Assembly (NCBI GenBank): GCA_002869385.1
Contig: PKTB01000024.1
Location: forward strand, 434,001-498,000
Length of the DNA: 64,000 nt
DNA from: Marinilabiliales bacterium
GTDB lineage: Bacteria > Bacteroidota > Bacteroidia > Bacteroidales > ML635J-15
Direction: 5' to 3'
In this document: positions 9,149-19,375 of the stretch, piece by piece
How positions within the stretch are numbered: position 1 is the stretch's first letter
Layout of the letters: every line of letters starts with the position of its first letter
The notes under the pieces: generated by a model
Told to the model about the DNA's origin: nothing
Database searches by the model: none
The model's input: only the letters and a program-made list of their open reading frames with translations
Made by a program: the position numbers and the translations under genes

Positions 9149-12100
9149 ATGAAGAGATTTTTGTCGCTGATTTTAGTATCCTTTATCAGTGTTTATGCAT
9201 TTTCGATAAAGGAAACCCGTCTTTTGAGATTTCCAACAGTTTCAAATGATACTGTTATTTTTACCTATGCAGGAGACCTTTATCTTGTTCCATGCAAAGG
9301 TGGTGTAGCTACTCGTATTACTTCCCATGAGGGGTATGAAATGTTCCCGCATTTTTCTCCGGATGGTAAGCAAATCGCATTTACAGCTCAATATGATGGA
9401 AATACAGAAGTATATGTAATGCCTTTATCAGGCGGTTCACCTACTCGATTAACTTATACGGCAACTCTTAAACGTGATGATATTTAAGATCGTATGGGGC
9501 CAAATAATATTGTTTTAGGTTGGACTCCGGATGGTAAGTATGTCATTTATCGTAGCAGAAGTAAATCTTTCAACGACTTTAAAGGCGAACTTTTTTTGGC
9601 ACCTCTTGATGGAGGAATGAGCAAACAAATTCCTTTAGCTACCTGAAGCTGGTGTTCTTATTCTCCTAATGGCAATAAACTTGCATTTAATAAGGTTTTT
9701 AGGGAATTTCGTACCTGGAAGTATTATAAGGGCGGAATGGCTGATGATATTTGGATATTCGACTTCTCAACTCAAGAGACAATAAATATTACAAATAATC
9801 CTGCTCAGGATATTTTTCCAATGTGGGTAAAAAACAAAATTTATTTCTTGTCTGATAGGGATAGAATAATGAATTTGTTTGTGTATGACGTTAAAACAAA
9901 AGATACACGCAGATTAACCAATTTTTCCAGATATGATATAAAGTTTCCAACTTTAAGTGAGGATAAGATAATTTTTGAAAATGGTGGTTATATTTATTAT
10001 TATGACTTAGAAAATCAGGAGGTTAAAAAACTAACAGTTAAAATTAGAGAGGACTTTGCTGCCAGTAGAACTGTTATTAAAGATGTTTCAGGAGATATCA
10101 GAAACCTTGAACTTGCACCTGATGGATCCAGAATAGTTGCATCAGCTCGTGGTGATGTCTTTTCAATTCCTGTTAAGAACGGCATTACAAGAAATATTAC
10201 AAGTTCTTCTGATGCACATGACAGAAATCCTGTTTGGTCCCCTGATGGAAAGTATATTGCTTATATTTCAGATAAGTCAGGAGAATATCAAATTTATATA
10301 CAATCTGTTGATGATTCGAGCGATGAAGTTCAGCTTACAAATTTTGAATCTGGTTATATATACAAATTAAAGTGGTCTCCGGATAGTAAAAATCTATTAT
10401 GGAATGACAAAAAGCTAAGTTTGAATTATGTAAATATTGAAGCTAAGAAAATTACTACTGTACATACATCAATTATTTGGGAAATCTCTCATTATAACTG
10501 GTCTACTGATAGTAAATGGATTGTTTTTAGTGATCAGGATGAAGCAAGAGTTTCACAAATCTATTTATATAATCTGGAAACAAAATCTAAAAATATAGTT
10601 ACTACTGAATGGTATGATTCTTACAGTCCTGTATTTAGTCATGATGGTAAATACTTGTTTTTTGTTTCTAACAGAGATTTTAATCCGATTTACAGTAATA
10701 CAGAATGGAATGTTGCTTACAGAGATATGAGTAGAATCTATTTGCTCACTCTTAGAGCAGATATACCCTCTCCTTTTGGATTGACAGACGATCAGGTTAT
10801 GTTGGAGGAAAATGTTAGCAATACAGAAGATAATTACAATATCGACCTTGAGAATATCCAAAATCGAATAGAGGTTCTTCCTATGGAGGCAGGAACTTAT
10901 AGAAACTTGGAGTATGTTAACGGAAGACTTTATTTCATTGAATCACATTATAATCAACAATCAAAGCTTCGGTATTTTGACTTTGAAGCTAAGGATATTA
11001 CTGATATTGGTGATTTTTCATCATTTAAAATATCTGATAACAAAAGAAAAATATTGTTGTCACAAGGCAAAGATTATCATGTAATTGGTGTGCCAAGTGG
11101 AAATGTGAATTTGCGTAATCCGGTTGATTTATCCAGTATGAAAGTCGCTGTTGACCTTAAAAAAGAATGGGAACAGATATTTTATGAAGCCTGGAGGCAA
11201 ATGAGAGATTATTTCTACGATCCATCTATGCATCGTATTGATTGGCTTAAACAACGTGAAAAATATGCTGAATTACTCCCATATGTTAATAATCGAAATG
11301 ATTTAAATTACCTTATAGGTGAAATGATAGCTGAGTTAAACACTGGTCATGCTTATGTTAATGGTGGTGATAAACCAACACCTAAGAGAATAAAGATGGG
11401 ATTGCTTGGTGCTGAATTTGAAAAAGATAAACGATCTGGTTATTTTAAAATTACTAAGATATATCAAGGTGAAAACTGGAATGAGAAGATCAAATCTCCT
11501 TTACTCGGTATTGGATTAAATATTAATGAGGGAGATTATATTATCAGTATAAATGGACAGGATCTAGAAGATTTGCCAAACATCTATTCATTGCTAATTG
11601 ATAAAGCGAATAAAATAATCGAAATCGAAGTAAATACAAGTCCAAGTGATAAAGATTCACATAAATACCTTATTAAGCCAATAGAAGACGAATCTGAGCT
11701 TATTTATTTTAATTGGGTACAGAATAACATTAGGAAAGTTTCTGAGGCAACAAACGGCACAGTGGGCTATATTCATATTCCTGATATGTCTGTTGTAGGA
11801 TTAAATGAGTTTGTGAAATACTATTATCCTCAGTTATCTAAAAAAGCTCTCATTATTGACGATCGTGGTAATGGCGGTGGTAATGTCTCAACCATGTTGA
11901 TTGAGAGGTTAAGACGTGAAATGTCTATGATGGTAATGTCAAGAGATGTTCCTGTTCCAAATAACAAACCTGATGGAATGTTGAATGGACCTAAAGTTCT
12001 TTTAATAGATCAATATTCCGCTTCTGATGGTGATTTATTTCCTTATCAGTTCCGTAAGCATAAGTTAGGACCTATTATTGGCGTTAGAACCTGGGGAGGT

Positions 12101-12361
12101 GTTGTAGGAATTCGAGGTAGTTTACCTTTTGTTGATGGTGCAACACTACATAAACCAGAATTTGCTCATTATGATGAGAATGGTTGGATTATTGAAGGTG
12201 TGGGTGTAAATCCGGATTATATTGTTAATAATGATTCGTATCAGGAGTTTATGGGAAATGACTACCAACTGGATAAAGCCATTGAAGTTATTAAAGATGA
12301 GTTAATTAAGTTTGAAAGAGACCTTCCTGGTATTCCTAATTTTCCTGACAAAAGCGAATAA
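9149..12361 (+). pseudogene. Tricorn-like protease (S41 family) with two in-frame stops
   Basis: Read through two stops this is about 1070 codons in one frame: signal peptide, TolB-like beta-propeller repeats (FSPDGKQIAFTAQ, WSPDGKYIAYISDK, FSHDGKYLFFVSNR), a tricorn C1 domain, a PDZ-like segment (GDYIISINGQDL) and an S41 C-terminal domain with DDRGNGGGN and the nucleophile region QYSASDGDLFPYQF. Tricorn degrades oligopeptides. The stops are TAA at 9485 (codon 113, in KRDDI-stop-DRMGPNN where homologues have Ser) and TGA at 9644 (codon 166, T-stop-SWCSYSPNG, probably Gly). Sequence on both sides is conserved and in frame, so either the gene is recently broken or these are base errors. The fragment from 9737 is open to the end. 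Confidence 0.85.
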
Positions 12362-12444
12362 GTTATTAACATCTGTTGTTAGTTTAATGATAATTTTCTA
12401 CATTTATCACAAAATTATTTATTAACAAACTAAATTATATCATT

Positions 12445-12987
12445 ATGAAAAAAGTTTTTATTGCACTATTTACGGGTGTTTTAGTTTTTAGTCTTTTCTC
12501 TTGTGGTTCAGACAAACCAGCTGAGTCTTTAGATGATCTTAAAGAAAAGTATTCAGACAAAGAATTTAAAGATTGTGATGAGTTTATAGAAGCAGCAGAA
12601 GAAATGATGGATGTTTACTTCAAAACTATTGATAAAGCAATTGATGGTGACGAAGACGCTGAAAAAGACGTAGAAGAGTTTGAAGATTTCTTAGAAGACT
12701 TTGATGAGCAAGCTGAGAAATTCGAAGATGAATGTCCTGAAAAATTCGAAGAATTTGAAGAGAAATTCGAGAAGAAAATGGACGAGTACATGGATAAAAT
12801 CATGGAACTTTATGGCTTAAACGATGATTATGATGACGAGTGGGAAGATGAATGGGATGAAGAATGGGACGAAGAAATGACCGACGAAGAATGGGAAGAG
12901 CTATTAAGCGAAATGGAAGAAATGACTGACGAAGAGTGGGCTGAATTAGAAGCTGAACTTGAAGCAGAATTAGAAGAAATTGAATAA
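12445..12987 (+). CDS. Highly acidic lipoprotein
   Basis: The 180-residue product has a lipoprotein signal peptide (VLVFSLFSCGSDK, Cys near residue 20). The mature part is extremely rich in Glu and Asp, with tandem DEEWEE-like segments in the last 45 residues and a probable helical core with the motif FKDCDEFIEAAEEMMDVYFKTIDKA. A second gene just downstream shares this core, including two conserved cysteines (DCDEF and ECPE). A role in cation binding or as a surface polyanion is only a guess. A strong terminator follows. Confidence 0.75.
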   Translation: MKKVFIALFTGVLVFSLFSCGSDKPAESLDDLKEKYSDKEFKDCDEFIEAAEEMMDVYFKTIDKAIDGDEDAEKDVEEFEDFLEDFDEQAEKFEDECPEKFEEFEEKFEKKMDEYMDKIMELYGLNDDYDDEWEDEWDEEWDEEMTDEEWEELLSEMEEMTDEEWAELEAELEAELEEIE

Positions 12988-13007
12988 GAAATAATCTTAT
13001 GATATTT

Positions 13008-13037
13008 AAAAGGGCAGTTTTCTGCCCTTTTTTTATT
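13008..13037 (+). terminator. Rho-independent terminator after the acidic lipoprotein gene
   Basis: A perfect 7-bp stem AGGGCAG / CTGCCCT with a TTTT loop is followed by a run of T residues; upstream A residues extend the stem. Confidence 0.9.
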
Positions 13038-13109
13038 TGTATGCTTAAAACAATATTTTTATTTAAATCACGCTATAAAACCAATAGTAATTTTATAAAC
13101 TTTTAATAC

Positions 13110-13138
13110 TTGTTTAATAAAAAGTTTATGTAAATTTG
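13110..13138 (+). promoter_or_regulatory. Bacteroidota-type promoter for the second acidic lipoprotein
   Basis: TTG at 13110 and TAAATTTG at 13131 match the TTG / TAnnTTTG pattern of the Bacteroidota primary sigma factor with an 18-base spacer. The -7 box ends 24 bases before the putative start at 13163, which supports a gene start there rather than at the later TTG. Confidence 0.5.
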
Positions 13139-13162
13139 TTAAAAATCAAAAACAAGTAAAAT

Positions 13163-13684
13163 ATTACAAAACGTTCATTGTTCTTTATTAGTTTATTCCT
13201 GATTTTTGGGGTGTTTATTTCATGTAATAATAAGACTGCTGAATCAACAGATAACAGTAATGTAGAAGAAGCTACAAACCTTGAGGAACTAAAAGAAAAG
13301 TATGGCAATCATGAATTTGCTGATTGTGATGAGTTTTTAGCTGCAGGTGATGAGATGATAGATGTATATTTGGCTACAATTGATAGAGCTTATGAAGGTG
13401 ATTCTGCTGCAAAACGCGATTTAGACAGGTTTGATACTTTTATGAATAGATATGATGCTCTTGCGGAAGAATTTGCTACTGAATGTCCTGAACAGTTTGA
13501 GGATTGGGCTGAGAAAACTGATATAAGAGTGTCTGAAGCATCAGATAAATTATTTGAGATCTATATGCTTGATTACAGTGATGATGTTTTTGAGTATGAT
13601 GAAGAATTGGAGAAAGAACTAGAGGAAGATCTTGAAGAGCTAAATGAACAAGTGGAAAAAGCTCTACAGGACGAAATAATCTAA
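13163..13684 (+). CDS. Second acidic lipoprotein, paralogue of its neighbour, with ATT where ATG is expected
   Basis: The mature region matches the upstream paralogue: LKEKYGNHEFADCDEF, GDEMIDVYLATIDRAYEGD and ECPEQFEDWAEK, with the same two cysteines. The lipoprotein signal LFLIFGVFISCNN needs a short basic start. The only in-frame codon supplying it is ATT at 13163 (then TKRSLFF), where ATG would be expected; a TTG at 13178 would leave no positive residue ahead of the hydrophobic core. ATT can rarely initiate translation, so expression is uncertain. The tail is less repetitive than in the paralogue. Confidence 0.65.
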   Translation: MTKRSLFFISLFLIFGVFISCNNKTAESTDNSNVEEATNLEELKEKYGNHEFADCDEFLAAGDEMIDVYLATIDRAYEGDSAAKRDLDRFDTFMNRYDALAEEFATECPEQFEDWAEKTDIRVSEASDKLFEIYMLDYSDDVFEYDEELEKELEEDLEELNEQVEKALQDEII

Positions 13685-13698
13685 TACATAAAAGATTA

Positions 13699-14619
13699 AT
13701 GTTAAGCATTTGCATACCTGTATATAATTACAATGTAAATGAGCTGATTTCAAAGTTATCCCAACAATGTGATAATTTGGAGATTGAGTATGAGATTATT
13801 GTTATTGAAGATGGTTAAGATAAAGAGCATTTAAATAAACTAGAAGATTATAAAAATCTAAAACATATTGTTTTAAAAGAAAATCTTGGCAGAAGTTCAA
13901 TAAGAAATAAACTTGCTAATACTGCTACTTTTAGTAAGATTCTTTTTTTGGATTGTGACTCTATTCCCCCTACCGATCAATTTATTAAAGTATATATTGA
14001 GAACAAGGATATAAACGAGGTTATTTGTGGAGGTACAATATATAATGATGAGCAATACAAACCGGAATTATCCCTCCGTTATTGGTATGGTATTAATAGA
14101 GAGATGACATCTGCAAATGAGAGAAACAAAGAATCGAATAAATCTTTTACTACAAATAATTTCTTAATATCTAAGTCTGTTTTTGAGAAACTTAAATTTC
14201 GTGAGTTCTTAAATAAATACGGTCATGAAGATTCACTTTTTGGTTTTGAACTAAAGAAAAACGGGATGAGTATTCAGCATATAGATAATCCTGTTATTCA
14301 CTGTGGTTTAGAAGATAATGCTACTTTTTTGAGTAAAACCAGATGTGCTATTGACAATCTTATTTTAATTGAGCAAGATGAATCAATAGATAAAGATTTC
14401 TTTAATGAAATTAACTTAATCAGAGCGTATAATAAGTCAAAAAAAACAGGTTTGATTTTTATTCAGAAACTATTTTTTAATATCTTTGGTAGGATGATAA
14501 AAAAGAATTTGACAGAAGGGGCAAAACCCTCGATGTTCATGTTAGATATTTACAAATTGGATTACTATTCAAAAAAGAAGTTTTATGAGAAAAAGAAACT
14601 TAAAAATATTCAATCCTAG
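13699..14619 (+). pseudogene. Family 2 glycosyltransferase with an in-frame stop
   Basis: Reading from ATG 13699 gives MLSICIPVYNYN, the GT-A fold start of GT2 enzymes, then EIIVIEDG-stop-DKEHLNKLE. TAA at 13816 (codon 40) falls where GT2 enzymes have Asp-Gly-Ser, so Ser (TCA) is the likely ancestral codon. The frame then continues with NLGRSSIRNKLA, the metal-binding KILFLDCDS, and a C-terminal half including GHEDSLFGFELKKNG and ISKSVFEKL. It would transfer a sugar from a nucleotide donor to an unknown acceptor. It overlaps the next gene by 35 bases. The open part from 13948 lacks the donor-site residues. Confidence 0.8.
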
Positions 14620-15415
14620 GCTGATACCGGCAATATTTGTGTTCTTGATATTCTTATCAAATTGTTCAACAATACCTCTAATCGGACGAAAACAATTGCT
14701 TTTAATTCCCGAATCAGAATTAGTTAGTATGGGATTAACAAATTACAGAGGATTCTTAGATACAGTTCCACTATCTACAAACCAGACTCAGAGCCAGATG
14801 TTAGAGAAAGTTGGTACAGATCTAACTACAGCTGTTGAGCAATATCTGATTGAGAATGGTTTGGAAAAAAGACTAAAAAACTATGATTGGGAATTCGCAC
14901 TTGTATATTATGATGTGCCAAATGCATGGTGTATGCCCGGAGGAAAGATTTGTTTTTACACAGGAATTTTGCCTTATACTATAGATGCCAATGGTATGGC
15001 TGTTGTTATGGGACATGAAATTGGTCATGCAATAGCTCGACATGGTAATGAGCGTATGACACAGCAATTACTTATGGTTGCCGGAGGTACAGCATTAAGT
15101 GTGTTTATGGTTAATGAGCCTGAAACAACGCAAAATGTTTTTATGTCTGTTTATTCAGTTGGAGCACAAGTAGGCATGCTCCTTCCCTATTCAAGAAAGC
15201 ACGAATACGAGGCTGACAAGCTTGGTTTAATTATAATGGCAATGGCCGGATATAATCCAGAAGCTGCAGTTGAATTTTGGACGAGAATGTCTGAAATGGG
15301 AGGAACAAAGCCACCTGAGTTTCTTAGTACACATCCATCAGATGAAAAAAGAATAGCTAATATGCAAAAATGTTTACCAGAAGCAATGGAATACTATAAT
15401 AAATACAATAAATAA
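14585..15415 (+). CDS. M48-family metallopeptidase lipoprotein
   Basis: This is a 276-residue zinc peptidase with the HExxH site in VVMGHEIGHAIARHGNERM and the third ligand region KHEYEADKLGLIIMAMAGYNPEAA. The N-terminus has a lipoprotein signal (VFLIFLSNCSTIPLIGRKQL). It is related to BepA/LoiP/Oma1-type periplasmic quality-control proteases that handle outer-membrane proteins. Its start lies inside the end of the glycosyltransferase gene. Confidence 0.9.
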   Translation: MRKRNLKIFNPRLIPAIFVFLIFLSNCSTIPLIGRKQLLLIPESELVSMGLTNYRGFLDTVPLSTNQTQSQMLEKVGTDLTTAVEQYLIENGLEKRLKNYDWEFALVYYDVPNAWCMPGGKICFYTGILPYTIDANGMAVVMGHEIGHAIARHGNERMTQQLLMVAGGTALSVFMVNEPETTQNVFMSVYSVGAQVGMLLPYSRKHEYEADKLGLIIMAMAGYNPEAAVEFWTRMSEMGGTKPPEFLSTHPSDEKRIANMQKCLPEAMEYYNKYNK

Positions 15416-15417
15416 TT

Positions 15418-15425
15418 TATATTTG
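15418..15425 (+). promoter_or_regulatory. Possible -7 box of the dihydroorotate dehydrogenase-like gene
   Basis: TATATTTG fits TAnnTTTG and lies 32 bases before the start codon. No clear TTG element is found at the usual distance upstream, so the call is tentative. Confidence 0.35.
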
Positions 15426-15456
15426 TACATAATTTAAAAATGCAATATTAAGATTT

Positions 15457-16437
15457 ATGGAAAAACTTACAACAAATTATCTCGGGCTAAAGCTTAAGAG
15501 TCCTGTAATTGTTAGTAGTTCAGGATTGTCAAAGAAAATGTCAAACCTTAAAACTGCTGAAGAAAGCGGTGCTGGTGCAATAGTTTTAAAATCAATTTTC
15601 GAAGAGCAAATTGTTTATGAAAGTAATCTGGCAATTGACCAGAGTAAGGATTATCCCGAAGCAGCAGATTATATTAAAAACTATTCAAAGCATAATTCTA
15701 TTGATGAATATATAGCACTAATTAAGGAAGCAAAATCAACAGTAAATATACCTGTTATTGCTAGTATAAATTGTACTACAGATGCTGAATGGCCTTATTT
15801 TGCTAAGAAAATTGAAGAAGCTGGAGCTGATGCAATTGAACTTAATATGAATGTTTTTCCTTTTAATCCGGATTTGACATCTGAAGATATCGAAAAGCAA
15901 TATTTTAATATTTTTGAGCAGGTAAAAGCAAATACTAAACTAAATATTGCTTGTAAACTAAGTAAGAACTTTACAAACTTACCTTATTTCATTAAACAAC
16001 TTACATTTAGAGGAGCTAAATCATTTGTTCTATTTAACAGATTCTTTGAACCTATTATTGATATAGAAAAAGAAGAGTTAACAACTTCCTCTGTTTTAAG
16101 CCACGAGAATGATCTTAAAAACTCTTTAAGATGGGTTGCTATCTTAAAAGGAATGATGCCTGATATTGAAATTTCAGCATCAACAGGAGTGCATAATGCA
16201 AATGGCGTAATTCAACAAATTTTAGCCGGGGCAGATACTGTTCAACTATGTTCAGTGCTGTACAGAAAAGGTGTAAAAGAGATTAAGCCTATTACAGATG
16301 AGTTGATAAATTGGATGGATAAGAAGTCATATAAAACTATTGACGATTTTAGATCAGAATTATCGTATAAAAATATTGATAATCCAAAAATGTACGAAAG
16401 GTTCCAGTTTATCAAGCACTTTGCAAACATTGAGTAA
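15457..16437 (+). CDS. Dihydroorotate dehydrogenase-like protein
   Basis: This 326-residue protein belongs to the FMN-dependent TIM-barrel group of class 1 dihydroorotate dehydrogenases: TTNYLGLKLKSPVIVSSSGLS at the start, then IASINCTTDAEW, GADAIELNMNVFPF, KLSKNFTNLPYF and ISASTGVHNANGVIQQILAGADTVQLCS, the last being the phosphate-binding end of the barrel. Bacteroidota carry such stand-alone paralogues in addition to PyrD, so the substrate may not be dihydroorotate. It is a single-gene unit with a promoter-like box before it and a terminator after it. Confidence 0.82.
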   Translation: MEKLTTNYLGLKLKSPVIVSSSGLSKKMSNLKTAEESGAGAIVLKSIFEEQIVYESNLAIDQSKDYPEAADYIKNYSKHNSIDEYIALIKEAKSTVNIPVIASINCTTDAEWPYFAKKIEEAGADAIELNMNVFPFNPDLTSEDIEKQYFNIFEQVKANTKLNIACKLSKNFTNLPYFIKQLTFRGAKSFVLFNRFFEPIIDIEKEELTTSSVLSHENDLKNSLRWVAILKGMMPDIEISASTGVHNANGVIQQILAGADTVQLCSVLYRKGVKEIKPITDELINWMDKKSYKTIDDFRSELSYKNIDNPKMYERFQFIKHFANIE

Positions 16438-16458
16438 TCAAATTAATTATATAATAAA

Positions 16459-16487
16459 AAAAGTCCGATTTTATCGGACTTTTTTTG
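16459..16487 (+). terminator. Rho-independent terminator
   Basis: Perfect stem AAGTCCGAT / ATCGGACTT with a short TTT loop, followed by seven T residues. With A residues on the other side it could also work on the minus strand. Confidence 0.9.
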
Positions 16488-16563
16488 TTATAGGCTAAAA
16501 TGTATTTTGTATAAAATTTAGAGTATTCTGGGAAGTAATTTCTTCTGTTTAGCGTAAAATAAC

Positions 16564-16571
16564 TACTTTTG
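16564..16571 (+). promoter_or_regulatory. Possible -7 box of the radical SAM gene
   Basis: TACTTTTG matches TAnnTTTG and sits 35 bases before the ATG at 16606. I do not see a good TTG partner. Confidence 0.35.
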
Positions 16572-16605
16572 CACTTCGTTTTATCAGAAATAAAGATTGG
16601 TGGCT

Positions 16606-17952
16606 ATGACAGAAAAGAAATACAAATCCTATACCCTAAGAAACTACAAGAAAATCAAGCAGTTAACAAAAGTATCTGAAGATGATATTAAGAGTATAGA
16701 GGTAGTAGGTAATGTATTACCTTTTAAAGCGAATAATTATGTTATTGAGGAGTTGATTGATTGGGATAATTATAGAGATGATCCAATATATCATCTTACC
16801 TTTCCTCAAAGAGAAATGTTAAGCTCTGAACATTACAAAATAGTTGAAGAAGCCTTAGATAATAATGTTTCTGAAGAGAAACTTTTTAGTATATGTAATG
16901 ATATCAGAGAACAGCTTAACCCCCATCCTGCTGGTCAACAATGTTTAAATGTTCCGATGTTTGATGGTGAGCAAATGTCAGGAGTACAACATAAATATAG
17001 AGAGACAGTATTGTTTTTTCCTACATCAGGACAAACATGTCATGCATATTGTACATTTTGCTTTAGATGGCCTCAGTTTGTCGGCGATAAAAGTATGAAG
17101 TTTGCCAGCAAGGAATCCAGAGACCTGGCTAAATACTTACAAAATCATCACGAAGTAACAGATTTGTTATTTACCGGTGGTGATCCAATGACAATGAACT
17201 TTAAAGTATTTAGAAAGTATTTGGATCCAATTTGGAAAGTTATTGATAAAACTAATATCCAGACTATTAGAATCGGGACCAAATCATTATCATTCTGGCA
17301 ATATAGGTTTGTTACTGCTGATGATGCACAGGATATGTTGGACCTATTTAAAATGATAGTTGATAAAGGCATCAATCTTGCAATTATGGCACACTTTAAT
17401 CATCCGGTTGAGTTAAGTACGGATATAGTTAAAGAAGCTATTAGAAATATCTTAGCAACAGGAGCACAAATAAGAACACAATCTCCTATTTTTAAACATA
17501 TTAATGATGACCCTGAAGTATGGGCAGAACTCTGGAGAAAACAGGTAAATCTGAATTGTATTCCATATTATATGTTTATGGCCAGAGATACTGGTGCAAA
17601 AGAGTATTTTGAATTACCAATAGTTAAGGCATACGATATTTTTAGAGAAGCATACAGTAAAGTTAGTGGAATATGTCGTACAGTTAGAGGACCTAGTATG
17701 TCATGCACTCCTGGCAAAATCATGATATCAGGAATCGCTGAACTAAATGGTGAGAAAGTTCTAGCTTTAAGATTTATTCAAGGACGTAACCCTGATTGGG
17801 TAGCTACTCCTTTCTTTGCAAAATATGATGAAGAAGCTTCATGTATGAGCGATTTAAAACCTGCTTTTAGTGAAAAATTCTTCTTTGAAGATGAAATGGA
17901 GCAAATCTATCATCAGAAATACTCAGATTGCGAAGAAAATAAATTTGAGTAA
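16606..17952 (+). CDS. KamA-family radical SAM protein (lysine 2,3-aminomutase-like)
   Basis: The product is about 448 residues from the ATG of MTEKKYKSY. The [4Fe-4S] cluster motif is CHAYCTFC (CxxxCxxC); TGGDPMTM follows as the SAM-binding loop; HFNHPVELS, RTQSPIFKHIND and NCIPYYMFMARDTG are aminomutase-family segments, and TPGKIMI near the C-terminus may hold the PLP lysine. Known members move an amino group from C2 to C3 of lysine or related amino acids. There are no lysine-fermentation genes nearby, so the substrate is uncertain. Confidence 0.83.
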   Translation: MTEKKYKSYTLRNYKKIKQLTKVSEDDIKSIEVVGNVLPFKANNYVIEELIDWDNYRDDPIYHLTFPQREMLSSEHYKIVEEALDNNVSEEKLFSICNDIREQLNPHPAGQQCLNVPMFDGEQMSGVQHKYRETVLFFPTSGQTCHAYCTFCFRWPQFVGDKSMKFASKESRDLAKYLQNHHEVTDLLFTGGDPMTMNFKVFRKYLDPIWKVIDKTNIQTIRIGTKSLSFWQYRFVTADDAQDMLDLFKMIVDKGINLAIMAHFNHPVELSTDIVKEAIRNILATGAQIRTQSPIFKHINDDPEVWAELWRKQVNLNCIPYYMFMARDTGAKEYFELPIVKAYDIFREAYSKVSGICRTVRGPSMSCTPGKIMISGIAELNGEKVLALRFIQGRNPDWVATPFFAKYDEEASCMSDLKPAFSEKFFFEDEMEQIYHQKYSDCEENKFE

Positions 17953-18020
17953 ATAAATAACAAAATTCAATTCGTCGCGTCGAACAAAAACAAAAATTTG
18001 ATTGAAACATCGGTCACCTG

Positions 18021-19319
18021 TTAAAAATTCCTACTATTAAATTGAGTAAGATTAATAAGTTTGTCGTAATTGTCTGAAGGATCTCTGTGATAGACTAAAA
18101 GCAAATAATTATTTTCTGTTTCTTGATAACTGCCTTCAATAAAGGAATGGTCAGGCATTGAATTTTCTTCTTCATTGTTTACAAGAACATATCTATAATT
18201 ATAATAGCCTTGTTTTAGAAACAATAGTATCTCATAAGCTTTTGTTTCAAGATTATAAGTAAGCTTATAATTATCACTAAGTTCATAATTTGTCATTTCT
18301 CCGTAAATGTAGATATCAGCATTTGACACAGGTGTATATTCCAAGGAAAAATCAACAATTGCATATTCTGCTTCAACTTCAGGATAGTTGTTACCTCCGA
18401 ACCTTTTGCTGCTAATAACATAATGTCCGTTTACATCCTCAACTGAGCTGTATGGGTCGAAGAATTTTGGTTTGTCAACATATAGTGTCACATAATAATA
18501 GGGCTTCTTGAATTCTATATTTTCAACGAATTCAGAGAATATTTCCAGATTATTAAAACTGAAATATCTATATTCATTTGCAGCATCGAATTTTGTTTTG
18601 TCATCCCATTCATAAACAAGTGTTTCATTATCCAAGAAGCTTGGTTGTACACCGAAAACTGCATTATTCCATTGATAATTTTGTAGTATTACAATCTTGA
18701 TATCCGTAAGAGGATTGGAAATAGAGAAATTTTTAATATTCAAATTAAAATCGAGTTTTTGATATTTCTTTCTGTAATCTGTTTCTATTCCCGGATTAAC
18801 TCTGCCTTCAGCATCAATTAAATTCTCATAAACCATAAACCTTTTGGTGCAAAGGATCTCTTCTTTGTCTTCATTTGCATAGATAATTAAAAGGTAATTT
18901 CCTGTTAAAGTTGGTTGTAAATCTCTATTTGGAATTTCTAGGCTAAAATGTGTATAAGGAACCATTGTACTGTGAGAGTCTTCATAATCACGGATTTCAT
19001 TTTCTTCAAAACCATCTGCATACTCAAAAAACATAAGTCCTGAAGGCTTCCAGTCATGTGAACAATGAATAATTGTATAATAAAAGTCAATTGGTTCTGA
19101 ATCCATTTGATCAAAACTGAAAATTAAAGGATTGTCAGAATTTAAATCTAATGCAGGATAGCTTTCCTCCCATCCCATTTGATGTAATCGAACTGTTTTA
19201 AGGTTTTTTGTATATACTTTATCAATACAAGCTAAAGTATCGGTGTTTATTGCAAAAAGCGTATTAAAACTTATTATAAAAGCAACTAAAACAAATATTT
19301 TGTGTCTCAATAATGGCAT
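18021..19319 (-). CDS. Type IX secretion system plug protein (DUF5103)
   Basis: The 432-residue exported protein has the DUF5103 opening LKTVRLHQMGWEESYPALDLNSDNPLIFSFDQMD, then FYYTIIHCSHDWKPSGLMFFEYADGF, and further conserved segments RYFSFNNLEIFSEFVENIEF and YGEMTNYELSDNYKLTYN. In the T9SS this protein plugs the SprA/Sov translocon when cargo is absent. Its presence agrees with the sorting tails on at least five proteins in this window. A signal peptide (FVLVAFIISFNTLFA) is present. Confidence 0.85.
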   Translation of the reverse strand: MPLLRHKIFVLVAFIISFNTLFAINTDTLACIDKVYTKNLKTVRLHQMGWEESYPALDLNSDNPLIFSFDQMDSEPIDFYYTIIHCSHDWKPSGLMFFEYADGFEENEIRDYEDSHSTMVPYTHFSLEIPNRDLQPTLTGNYLLIIYANEDKEEILCTKRFMVYENLIDAEGRVNPGIETDYRKKYQKLDFNLNIKNFSISNPLTDIKIVILQNYQWNNAVFGVQPSFLDNETLVYEWDDKTKFDAANEYRYFSFNNLEIFSEFVENIEFKKPYYYVTLYVDKPKFFDPYSSVEDVNGHYVISSKRFGGNNYPEVEAEYAIVDFSLEYTPVSNADIYIYGEMTNYELSDNYKLTYNLETKAYEILLFLKQGYYNYRYVLVNNEEENSMPDHSFIEGSYQETENNYLLLVYHRDPSDNYDKLINLTQFNSRNF

Positions 19320-19375
19320 AGGTATTGTAATTATTTGTTTAATATTTTAGCAAGTAAAACATAATATTTAACTTT

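Noticed and set aside
9485..9646. Selenocysteine or programmed readthrough in the tricorn gene
   Set aside because: The two stops differ (TAA and TGA), homologues have Ser and probably Gly, and I see no obvious recoding stem.
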